The translations under genes and the position numbers were made by a program. Shown here piece by piece: positions 1 through 6,394 of a stretch of 9,487 nucleotides of DNA (the stretch's first letter is position 1; each line of letters opens with the position of its first letter). Source of the stretch: an uncultured Coriobacteriaceae bacterium (GTDB taxonomy: Bacteria; Actinomycetota; Coriobacteriia; Coriobacteriales; UMGS124); the NCBI GenBank assembly GCA_902783515.1, contig CACZRK010000124.1, positions 1 through 9,487 of the forward strand. Direction: 5' to 3'. A model generated the notes under the pieces. It worked only from the letters and a program-made list of their open reading frames with translations. It made no database searches and was not told where the DNA came from.

Positions 1-1293
1 GGCGCCGTGATCGGCGTCGTGGTGGAGAAGGACGGCAAGGAGCTCAAGGTCAAGGCCAACGGCGGCGTCTGCCTGTGCACCGGCGGCATGGAGGCCAGCC
101 GCGACATGATGGCCAACTACACGCAGACCCCCTACGTCAACCTGCAGGCCGGCACCATGAACACCGGCGACGGCATCAAGATGGCCGAGGAGGTCGGCGC
201 CCAGCTCTGGCACATGAGCAACGTCTCGGGCTTCATGTGGTCCTACCAGAGCCCGTACCTGACCACCTGCCAGTCCCTCGCCTTCGGCTTCAAGCCGCTC
301 GGCGTGTACGTCGGCCCCTCCGGCGCGCGCTTCCAGAACGAGACGGCGTACAACCGCCACGGCCGCATCAACATCGGCGGCCGCTGGATCATGACCCCGC
401 TGCCCCTGCCGACGTACTACGTCTGCGACGCGAACGCCGAGGCGCAGGGCCCGCTCATGAGCATCTTCAGCGACGACAACTCCGCCGAGCTCGCCGACGG
501 CCAGATCATCACCGGCGAGACGATCGAGGAGCTCTCGGCCAACATCCGCGCCGTCGGCAAGGCGCCCGACTTCAACGCCAACGGCGAGCTTGACGCGGCG
601 CTCGCGAAGTACAACGCGCACTGCCATGCCAACGACGGCCAGGGCGAGGAGGACGACTGGGGCCGCATGTGCGACGTGCCCGTGGAGACCGGCCCGTTCT
701 TCGCCGTGGAGCTCGGCCCGACGATGTACAACACGCAGGGCGGCCCGCGCCGCAACCAGTACGCCCAGGTCATCGGCATGAACAACCTGCCGATCGAGGG
801 TCTCTTTGAGGGCGGCGAGATGGGCAGCGTCTTTGCCGACATGTACAACGGCAGCGGCAACCTGGGCGAGACGATGGTCTTCGGGCGCATCGCCGGCCGC
901 AACGCCGCCAAGCGCGCGAAGGGTGAGTTCACGAGCCCGACCGAGCCCGTCCAGACCCACGAGGAGAAGCTGGAGGCCGAGCAGGCCGCGGCCGACGCGG
1001 AGAAGGGCGCGCTGAACGGCACGTACGCCGACGGCACCTACGAGGGCAGGGGCCAGGGCTACGGCGGCATCATGACGCTCTCCGTGACCGTGAAGGGCGG
1101 CAAGATCACCGACGTGCAGGTGGAGTCCGACGCTGAGACCGCCACGATCGGCAAGCTCGCGCTCCCCGACTACTGCCAGGCGGCGACCGAGGTGAGCAAC
1201 CTGGACGACATCGACGTCTCCTCCGGCGCGTCCAACACGCTGCGCGGCTTCAAGGCCGCCATCGAGGACGCGCTGGCCAAGGCCTCCGCGTAA
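1..1293 (+). CDS. FAD-dependent oxidoreductase with C-terminal FMN-binding domain (5' partial)
   Basis: This is the C-terminal part of a flavoprotein of the fumarate reductase/succinate dehydrogenase flavoprotein superfamily. The frame is open to the left edge and reads GAVIGVVVEKDG, typical of the interior of the FAD domain, so the GTG at 7 is not a true start. The N-terminal dinucleotide-binding motif and any export signal lie outside the window. Visible FAD_binding_2 landmarks are CLCTGGMEAS (about 79-108), GARFQNET (about 325-348), GLFEGGEMGS (about 799-828) and VFGRIAGRNAA (about 877-909). After an acidic/Ala linker (about 949-1008), an FMN_bind-type domain (about 1009-1290) ends in DVSSGASNT (1213-1239). 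In that motif the Ser codon at 1231 occupies the place of the Thr that ApbE normally flavinylates. Family members are usually exported electron-accepting reductases of anaerobes. The substrate is unknown, because the fumarate-clamping Arg and His appear to be replaced. The gene is followed by a terminator. Confidence 0.88.
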   Translation, partial: GAVIGVVVEKDGKELKVKANGGVCLCTGGMEASRDMMANYTQTPYVNLQAGTMNTGDGIKMAEEVGAQLWHMSNVSGFMWSYQSPYLTTCQSLAFGFKPLGVYVGPSGARFQNETAYNRHGRINIGGRWIMTPLPLPTYYVCDANAEAQGPLMSIFSDDNSAELADGQIITGETIEELSANIRAVGKAPDFNANGELDAALAKYNAHCHANDGQGEEDDWGRMCDVPVETGPFFAVELGPTMYNTQGGPRRNQYAQVIGMNNLPIEGLFEGGEMGSVFADMYNGSGNLGETMVFGRIAGRNAAKRAKGEFTSPTEPVQTHEEKLEAEQAAADAEKGALNGTYADGTYEGRGQGYGGIMTLSVTVKGGKITDVQVESDAETATIGKLALPDYCQAATEVSNLDDIDVSSGASNTLRGFKAAIEDALAKASA

Positions 1294-1437
1294 GGCGACG
1301 CCAGCGGCGGGGCGACCGGGTGCGCGGCGAGCGACCGTCGCGCCCCTGACCGCTCGCTGACCGCATGCCGGGCGTCTGCCGGCCACGTCGGTCGCGCCGA
1401 CGCGCGTCGGCCGCGCAGGACGAGCAGCCCTGCCTCG

Positions 1438-1483
1438 TGCCCCCTCGTCGACGAATGTCTGACGAGGGGGCATGCCTATTTTA
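1438..1483 (+). terminator. Intrinsic terminator downstream of the flavoprotein gene
   Basis: A perfect 12-bp stem pairs 1438-1449 (TGCCCCCTCGTC) with 1461-1472 (GACGAGGGGGCA) around an 11-nt loop. It is followed by a T-rich run (CTATTTT) at 1477-1483. It lies about 145 nt after the flavoprotein stop and before the peptidase promoter region, so it should isolate the two genes. This is the clearest terminator in the window. Confidence 0.8.
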
Positions 1484-1509
1484 TCGTCGCTATGACAAAG
1501 GCCTATACT
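1481..1509 (+). promoter_or_regulatory. Possible promoter for the M20 peptidase gene
   Basis: TATACT at 1504-1509 matches five of six positions of a sigma-70 -10 box. Seventeen bases upstream, 1481-1486 (TTATCG) is a poor -35 match. The patch is markedly more AT-rich than its surroundings, follows the terminator directly, and lies 59 nt before the chosen start codon. The call rests mainly on the -10 box and the position. Confidence 0.4.
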
Positions 1510-1557
1510 GCATTCGCGAGCAATGCGCGACGGCAACACGGCAGAGTGAGGCGCGCT

Positions 1558-1564
1558 GGAGGGA
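1558..1564 (+). promoter_or_regulatory. Ribosome binding site fixing the M20 peptidase start
   Basis: GGAGGGA lies 4 nt before the ATG at 1569. The same frame is open from 1365, but those upstream codons cross the terminator stem and have no Shine-Dalgarno sequence, so 1569 is preferred. Confidence 0.8.
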
Positions 1565-1568
1565 CACT

Positions 1569-3011
1569 ATGGACATGCACGCACCAACCGACATCTACGG
1601 GCTGTTCGCGCACGAGGACGACTACCCCGACCTGGACGCCGCGGCGGCTGTCGAGCACCTGAGCCGCGCGCTGCGGTGTCGCACCGTGAGCCACGTGGAC
1701 GTCTCGCTGACCGACTACGCCGAGTTCGACCGCCTGCACGAGCTCATCTATGCCTCCTACCCGCACCTCATGGCCCAGGCGACCGTGGAGACGTTCGGCC
1801 ACAGCCTCCTGTTCACGATCCCCGGCACCGACGAGGGGCTCGCGCCCGTCCAGCTCATGGCGCACCAGGACGTCGTGCCCGTGGTCGCCGGCACGGAGAG
1901 CGACTGGACGCACGACCCCTTCTCCGGGCACGTGGACGAGGACTTCGTCTGGGGGCGCGGCGCGCTGGACATCAAGGAGATGCTCGTCGGCGAGCTGGAG
2001 GCCGTCGAGTACCTGCTCGCCCGCGGCGCCCGGCCGCGTCGCACGATCCTGCTCGCCTTCGGCGAGGACGAGGAGTGCCTGCAGCACGGCGCCAAGCGCA
2101 TCGCGGCTGCGCTCGCAAGCCGCGGCGCGCGCCTCGCGTTCCTCATCGACGAGGGCGACTACGTCGTGACGAGCGGGGACGCCTACGGTGCGCCGGGCAC
2201 CCTGTTCAAGCAGGTCCAGCTGGGCGAGAAGGGCTACTGCGACGTCCGGATCACCGCACGCGGCGCGGGCGGGCACTCCTCGCAGCCGTTCGGCGGCACG
2301 TCGCTCGGCCACGTGTGCGAGGCGGTCGCGCGCATCGCGGGCGCGCCCTATCCCGCGCGTCTCTCCCCGCTCACGCGCATGACGCTGCGCGCGCTCGCGC
2401 CGCACGTGACGCAGGGCGCGCTCGCCGGCCTGCTGGGCGACGTGGACGGCAACGCCGACGAGATCGCCCGCGCGTGCCTCGCATCCCCCAAGCTCTTCCC
2501 CCAGGTCACGACGACCATCGCCCCGACGATGCTCGACGGCGGCTCGCAGGCGTCCAACGTGATGCCGCACGACGTGAGCGCCGTCGTGAACTTCCGCCTG
2601 GACCCCGGCACGAGCTCGGCGGACGTCATGGCACGATGCCGGGAGCTCACGCACGACCTGCCGGTGGAGGTCGACTGGTTCCAGGACGTCGAGGAGCCCA
2701 GCCCCGCCGACGCGGGCGTGGGCGCCGAGGCAAACCTTGGCTATCGCGCGATCACGGACGCCGTCGCCCGCTACCTGCGCGACCCCGCGACCGGCGCCGG
2801 GCTCCCCGTGCTGCCCGCACTGGCCACCGGCAGCACGGACGCGCACGCCTACGAGGGGGTCTGCGACGCCTGCCTGCGCATGTGCCCGATGGTCACGACG
2901 GCCGCCGAGAGCGACCGCGGCGTCCACGGCACCGACGAGCGCGTCAGCGTGCGCGCGTACCTGCAGGGGATCCGCGTGTTCGTGCGCATCCTCGAGCAGA
3001 CGTGCTTGTAG
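1569..3011 (+). CDS. M20 family metallopeptidase (CPS1/PM20D1-like carboxypeptidase or aminoacylase)
   Basis: This encodes 480 residues, the usual size for the family, with no signal peptide, so it is probably a cytoplasmic di-zinc hydrolase of peptides or N-acyl amino acids. The M20 landmarks appear in order: H99-x-D101 in LMAHQDVVPV (first metal ligand), the bridging D134 in WGRGALDIKE, the general base E168 and ligand E169 in FGEDEEC, D194 in LIDEGDY, and the dimerisation-domain motif GGHSSQP with H236. A C-terminal ligand candidate is H426 in GSTDAHAY, followed by HGTDERV near the end. The last motif is one residue tighter than the familiar TDSRHY form. The CPS1 branch is favoured over DapE/ArgE by the WGRGALDIK and HGTDER segments. 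The gene appears to be monocistronic: a terminator precedes it and 130 nt separate it from the next reading frame. The exact substrate cannot be told from sequence. Confidence is high for the family and low for the substrate. Confidence 0.93.
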   Translation: MDMHAPTDIYGLFAHEDDYPDLDAAAAVEHLSRALRCRTVSHVDVSLTDYAEFDRLHELIYASYPHLMAQATVETFGHSLLFTIPGTDEGLAPVQLMAHQDVVPVVAGTESDWTHDPFSGHVDEDFVWGRGALDIKEMLVGELEAVEYLLARGARPRRTILLAFGEDEECLQHGAKRIAAALASRGARLAFLIDEGDYVVTSGDAYGAPGTLFKQVQLGEKGYCDVRITARGAGGHSSQPFGGTSLGHVCEAVARIAGAPYPARLSPLTRMTLRALAPHVTQGALAGLLGDVDGNADEIARACLASPKLFPQVTTTIAPTMLDGGSQASNVMPHDVSAVVNFRLDPGTSSADVMARCRELTHDLPVEVDWFQDVEEPSPADAGVGAEANLGYRAITDAVARYLRDPATGAGLPVLPALATGSTDAHAYEGVCDACLRMCPMVTTAAESDRGVHGTDERVSVRAYLQGIRVFVRILEQTCL

Positions 3012-3124
3012 CCGTAGTGCGCCGGCGGCGGCACCTCGGCGCCCTCCGCAGCGTCGTCCGACCGTGCCTCATCACAAACGCGGGGCGTGCCGCGCATCGA
3101 GTGATGCATGTCTCCCGCATGGCC

Positions 3125-3145
3125 TCATATATGCTTCATATATGA
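3125..3145. promoter_or_regulatory. AT-rich perfect inverted repeat, operator-like
   Basis: TCATATATG (3125-3133) and its exact reverse complement CATATATGA (3137-3145) flank a 3-nt spacer, CTT. The site is strikingly AT-rich for this genome. It overlaps the ATG codons at 3142 and 3145 that would start the decayed L,D-transpeptidase. It also contains TATGAT (3141-3146), a fair -10 box without a matching -35. The geometry suits a dimeric repressor, but no regulator can be named. The rest of 3012-3124 holds no recognisable gene. Confidence 0.4.
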
Positions 3146-4271
3146 TGACGCGGGGAGTCTCCATAACTGACTCACGGGTACTCTCATACGATGCGCGACG
3201 CTCGTCCCTGCAGGTCAACCTCCTATGCGTCCCGATCGCTCTTGTGCTCACGACGGGTATGGCGCCCGTCGGCGCCAATGAGTCCGTAGCCGACGCCGCC
3301 GGCTTGGATGACGTCTGCGAAACGTGATCGCCCCAGCCACCAGCGACGCCAATCCCCTCGCCCGTCGTCGCGGCTCCCGAACAAAAGGACGACGACGCAG
3401 CGAGCGGCCACGTCGCGGACGCCAGTGACGCGACGAGCCCCGCGCTCAGAGTCCAGGTCACGCGCGGCGACGTCGCCCACTATTACCTGCCCGACGGCAA
3501 CCTCGCACGCAGCATGCGCGAAATCATCGGTGACGACATCTACTGCTTTGACGCGTCATACGGCCATCTGATCACCGGCGGGCATCAGCATGACGGGCGT
3601 TGGTATTACTTCGATCCCGTACGCGGGTAGCGCATCACGCGCTCCAACTTTGTCGACTTCTGCGGCAAGGTCGTCTACTATGACGCGGACGGCGCGTAGC
3701 TCATGGGCACGGTCTGAACGGCGCCGGCGCTACTTTGACCGCTACGACAGACACATGGTCTTCGGCGGGCGCTACGTCAACGGCGAGCTGCGGTACTTCA
3801 GCCGCTACGACGGCAGGCTCACGGACACCTCCGACGCGATCTAGGCCTCCAGCGACTGGGACATGGCCAGTCTCGCGCAGTGGTACGCGAGCGACACGGG
3901 CAACCTCATCCTTGTCGACACCGCCTCCAACGTGGTGGGCGTCTACGAGGGCGAGCTCGGCAACTGGCGCGAGGCCAACTACTTCGCGTGCGCGGGCGAC
4001 AAGCCCTCCACCCCGACAATCCACAGTGTGTTCTCGCTCGGCGTGGAGGGCAATTACTTTGACTCAGGAAACTGCCGCTGCTTCTACTACTCGCAGTTTG
4101 CCGGCGACTACCTGTTCCACAGCGTGCTGTACTACCAGATACCCGCGCTGATATGTCATGGACGGCACGCTGGGCGCCTCCGTCTCGCACGGGTGCGTGC
4201 GCCTCGCGCTCGGCGACGCCTACTACATCTACGCGTACGTCCCGTGCGGGACCACCGTGGTCGTCCACTGA
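3142..4271 (+). pseudogene. Decayed exported L,D-transpeptidase (YkuD) with cell-wall-binding repeats
   Basis: One ancestral protein of about 376 residues can be followed across broken frames. In frame 1 the ATG at 3142 opens a signal peptide (hydrophobic VNLLCVPIALVLTTG, likely cleavage after PVGA). A TGA at 3325 interrupts it, but the frame continues through a Pro/Ala/Asp linker into wall-binding repeats (VAHYYLPDGN, DGRWYYFDP, KVVYYDADG) with TAG at 3628 and 3697. A TGA at 3715 sits at a shift to frame 2. Frame 2 gives RRRYFDRYD, GELRYFSRYDG, a TAG at 3842, and the start of the YkuD domain (GNLILVDTASNVVGVYEG, about 3899-3952). LFHSVLYY ends near 4135. A second shift to frame 3 between about 4137 and 4160 gives DGTLGASVSHGCVRLALGDAYYIY with catalytic Cys at 4194, ending at TGA 4269. 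The family makes 3-3 peptidoglycan cross-links outside the membrane. This copy cannot yield that protein without repeated recoding, so it is called a pseudogene. No Shine-Dalgarno sequence is evident before 3142. Confidence 0.88.
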
Positions 4272-4290
4272 CGACACGCCGGTGGTCCCG
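4247..4290. terminator. Nested hairpin across the transpeptidase stop codon, possible bidirectional terminator
   Basis: The outer arms CGGGACCACCG (4247-4257) and CGGTGGTCCCG (4280-4290) are exact complements. Inside them GTCGTC (4260-4265) pairs with GACGAC (4270-4275) around CACT. The structure spans the pseudogene stop at 4269-4271 and lies 38 nt beyond the end of the convergent NlpC/P60 gene. There is no T-run on either side, so factor-independent termination is uncertain. Confidence 0.5.
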
Positions 4291-4327
4291 TCGACGGCCG
4301 ACGACCCCGTCTGACGACCCGTCCTGG

Positions 4328-6229
4328 TTAGATGAACGGGCGCCTGACGGCCGTGATCGCGCCCACGCCGTAGTGCGAGCCGATGCCGTTGATCTGCACC
4401 GAACCCGGGTACGCCTCGATGATGGTGTCATTGCCCAGGTAGATCGCGACGTGCCCGGGATAGAAGATCAGGTCGCCGCGCTGGCGGTCGCCGTAGTCGA
4501 CCCACGCGAAGCGACCGTCCACGGACATGTCGTTGGCATAGTGGTCGTTGTAGTACATGTGGTCGGCGGGGTTGTAGCTGTCCCCGAGGTCCATGCCGCA
4601 CGCATAGAGGCACTGCACCACGAGACCCGCGCAGTCGACGCCGACGCCAGGCGCGAGCGCTGCGTCCCACCAGTACCCGGTCCCCAGGTAGTCGTAGGCG
4701 CGGCTGATGAACGTCTCGATGCAGTCCTCGCGGCTCGCCCAGATGCCGATCTGCGACGGGGAGACGTAGTTGTACGGCGTGTCGTACGCCCAGGCGGGCA
4801 GCGTGACCGACTTGGCGCTCACCTGGAACGCCCAGGAGGGGTTCTGCCAGCCGGCCTTGACAAGCGCACCGCTTCCGGGTTCGAACGTATATGCAATGCC
4901 ATCAATCGTCTGACTGCCATAGACCATCTGGCCAATGCTGTTGTAGTACACAGTCTTTGACGGCAGGTCTACGAACTCTTCCTCGGCGCGAGCTCCGCTA
5001 CCCGGGTGCATGTAGTACCACGAACCGCCGCAGTACAGCTCGCCATACCACATTTGACCGATGCTGTTGTAATAGACGACCTTGGACTGGTCATTCGCGA
5101 GCTTATTCGCGACGCCGTCCAGGTAGACGCACTCGTCCTCGGCGCGCGCGCCGCTGAGCGGGTGCATGTAGTACCACGACCCTCCGCAGTACAGCTCGCC
5201 GTAGTGCATGGAGCCGTCGTCGTCGTAGTAGACGACCTTGGAGACCCCGCCCGCGAGCCCGTTCGCGGCGCCGTCCAGGTAGACGCACTCCCCGCGCGCC
5301 TCGGCGCCGCTGCCGGGCTTGAAGTAGCGCCACGCGCCGCCCAGCTCGAGCTCGCCGTAGTGCATGCGCCCGTCGCCGTCGTAGTAGACGGTCTTGGAGA
5401 CGCCGCCCGCGAGCTTGTTCGCGGCGCCGTCGAGCGTGACGAGCTCGCCCTGGGCCCTGGCGCCGCCCCTGGCGGGGTCGAAGTAGTACCAGGCGCCGTC
5501 CAGCTCGCGCTCTCCGGTCGCCAGCGCGCCGTCCCCGGCGGGGTCCAGGTAGTACCAGGCGCCGTCGATGGACTGCGCGCCGGTGAGGCGCCGGCCCTGG
5601 CGGTAGTAGTAGGTCTTGCCGCCCTCGGTGACCCAGCCGTCCCTCGCGGCCGCCGCCTCGGATGCGGGCGCGGGCTTGGCGGCGGCCTTCGCTGCCGCGG
5701 ATCCCGCCTTGGCGGCGGCGTCAGCCTCGGATGCGGGCGCGGACACGGCGGCGGCCCCGTCCTCCCCGGCCTTCGCGTCGTCAGCGGCCCCCGCGCCGAG
5801 GCCTTCGACCGGGTCTTCCGCCCCGGAGGGGTGCGTCCCCGCGGCCGCAGGGTCCGTCGAGGCCGACCCGGCGGCGGAGGCCGCGGGCACCGAGACGTCC
5901 GCGGCAGGCGCACCATCGACGGCGGCGCCGTCAGAGGCGGGGGCGTCGCCCGAGGGGCCCGCCGGCGCACTAACCACGTCGACGCCGTCGACGGCGTCGC
6001 TTGCAGTCAAGGTCGTCGCGACCTGAAGGGCAGCTGCGACCACAGTCGCCTCGTTCGTTGCGTCATGCGGCACTTCGCCCGTCATGTCCGCCGATTCCAG
6101 AGGGACGTCCGCGCCAAGCGCCGACGCCTCGTCGGCAAGCGCACTGGTCGCGCATGCTCCAGTGCCAAGCGCACCGACAAGCGAAAGCGAGAGAAACGTT
6201 CTTATTCCAATCCACCTATCCATGGGCAC
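4328..6229 (-). CDS. Exported NlpC/P60 endopeptidase with tandem cell-wall-binding repeats
   Basis: This 633-residue protein probably cleaves peptide bonds in peptidoglycan stems outside the membrane. A signal peptide covers residues 1-32 (RTFLSLSLVGALG core, cleavage after SALA). Residues about 40-195 form an Ala/Pro/Asp/Ser-rich linker that probably spans the wall. Residues about 197-461 are glucan/choline-binding-like repeats (GAWYYFDP, GAWRYFKPGSGA, SKTVYYD) with a 52-residue period. The C-terminal domain (about 490-633) is NlpC/P60: Cys533 in VDCAGLV and His593 in GHVAIYLG. The usual third polar residue (His/Asn/Gln) seems to be Glu605 in IIEAYPG. The GTG at 6229 was chosen because GGAGG (6239-6243) lies 9 nt upstream; the ATG at 6223 is 15 nt away but would leave the signal peptide intact. 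Several repeats carry cysteines (ECVYLDG, ELYCGGSW), unlike the lysozyme repeats. It converges on the decayed transpeptidase. Confidence 0.92.
   Translation of the reverse strand: MPMDRWIGIRTFLSLSLVGALGTGACATSALADEASALGADVPLESADMTGEVPHDATNEATVVAAALQVATTLTASDAVDGVDVVSAPAGPSGDAPASDGAAVDGAPAADVSVPAASAAGSASTDPAAAGTHPSGAEDPVEGLGAGAADDAKAGEDGAAAVSAPASEADAAAKAGSAAAKAAAKPAPASEAAAARDGWVTEGGKTYYYRQGRRLTGAQSIDGAWYYLDPAGDGALATGERELDGAWYYFDPARGGARAQGELVTLDGAANKLAGGVSKTVYYDGDGRMHYGELELGGAWRYFKPGSGAEARGECVYLDGAANGLAGGVSKVVYYDDDGSMHYGELYCGGSWYYMHPLSGARAEDECVYLDGVANKLANDQSKVVYYNSIGQMWYGELYCGGSWYYMHPGSGARAEEEFVDLPSKTVYYNSIGQMVYGSQTIDGIAYTFEPGSGALVKAGWQNPSWAFQVSAKSVTLPAWAYDTPYNYVSPSQIGIWASREDCIETFISRAYDYLGTGYWWDAALAPGVGVDCAGLVVQCLYACGMDLGDSYNPADHMYYNDHYANDMSVDGRFAWVDYGDRQRGDLIFYPGHVAIYLGNDTIIEAYPGSVQINGIGSHYGVGAITAVRRPFI
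4847..5641 (-). repeat. Tandem cell-wall-binding repeats in the NlpC/P60 gene, 156-bp period
   Basis: The SK(T/V)VYY codon block recurs at 5381, 5225 and 5069, exactly 156 bp (52 residues) apart, and again at 4943 after a unit shortened by 30 bp. Each unit reads roughly SKxVYYDxDGxMxYGE, then GGxWxYxxPxSGA, then ExVYLDGxAN. The units nearest the linker (5400-5641) are shorter and more degenerate (GAWYYLDP, GAWYYFDP). DNA identity between neighbouring units is high. Confidence 0.85.
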
Positions 6230-6234
6230 CCGAG

Positions 6235-6243
6235 CCTTCCTCC
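6235..6243 (-). promoter_or_regulatory. Ribosome binding site of the NlpC/P60 gene
   Basis: On the minus strand GGAGGAAGG precedes GTG (6229). Its GGAGG core ends 9 nt before the GTG but 15 nt before the in-frame ATG at 6223, which favours the GTG start. I found no convincing promoter boxes in 6244-6306. Confidence 0.65.
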
Positions 6244-6306
6244 GCGGTCTCGGCGGGACAATGCTTGCCGCACATCTCTCACACGCGCATCAACCGCACG
6301 CTATGA

Positions 6307-6331
6307 CCTGCGCCCCCACACAGAGCGCAGG
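6307..6331. terminator. Second hairpin of a tandem pair between DUF4012 and NlpC/P60 genes
   Basis: CCTGCGC (6307-6313) pairs exactly with GCGCAGG (6325-6331) around an 11-nt loop. It directly abuts the larger hairpin at 6332-6363. It could reinforce termination of the minus-strand DUF4012 transcript or sit in the upstream region of the NlpC/P60 gene. No T-run follows. Confidence 0.35.
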
Positions 6332-6363
6332 ACCCACGGGCGAGACAGTGCCCGCCCGTGGGT
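6332..6363 (-). terminator. Probable terminator of the lysozyme-DUF4012 transcript
   Basis: ACCCACGGGCG (6332-6342) and CGCCCGTGGGT (6353-6363) form a perfect 11-bp stem with a 10-nt loop, 31 nt beyond the DUF4012 stop codon. No T-run follows on the minus strand. GC-rich actinobacteria often have such U-poor hairpins, so the role is inferred from stem strength and position. Confidence 0.55.
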
Positions 6364-6394
6364 TCTCGATCAGGTACTGTGCCTGCATGCCGAG

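Noticed and set aside
1327..1357. Inverted repeat GCGAGCG/CGCTCGC after the flavoprotein gene
   Set aside because: It has a 7-bp stem with a 17-nt loop and no T-run, in sequence of very high GC, where such matches are expected by chance. The terminator at 1438 is far better.
1365..1568. Longer N-terminus for the M20 peptidase
   Set aside because: The extension would read through the terminator stem and the putative promoter, is Arg-rich without family similarity, and lacks a ribosome binding site.
1503..2927. A 474-codon open frame on the minus strand across the M20 peptidase
   Set aside because: The plus strand carries all M20 motifs and a good ribosome binding site. The reverse frame is low-complexity Ala/Arg/Val sequence typical of a GC-rich shadow.
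3019..3042. Short GCGCCG/CGGCGC hairpin just after the M20 peptidase stop
   Set aside because: It has only 6 bp, a 12-nt loop and no T-run. It is too weak to call a terminator in DNA of this composition.
3325..3844. Programmed stop-codon readthrough or a reassigned TAG/TGA codon in the transpeptidase
   Set aside because: Both TAG and TGA would have to be read, two separate frameshifts would also be needed, and neighbouring genes use TGA, TAG and TAA as normal ends.
3863..4960. A 365-codon plus-strand frame taken as one protein
   Set aside because: Only its first 90 or so codons are part of the decayed transpeptidase. After about 4137 it runs in the wrong frame and then antisense to the NlpC/P60 gene.
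6149..6166. Lipobox (lipoprotein signal) at the NlpC/P60 N-terminus around GTGAC
   Set aside because: The residue three before the Cys is Thr rather than Leu/Val/Ile, and a better signal peptidase I site (SALA) follows six residues later.
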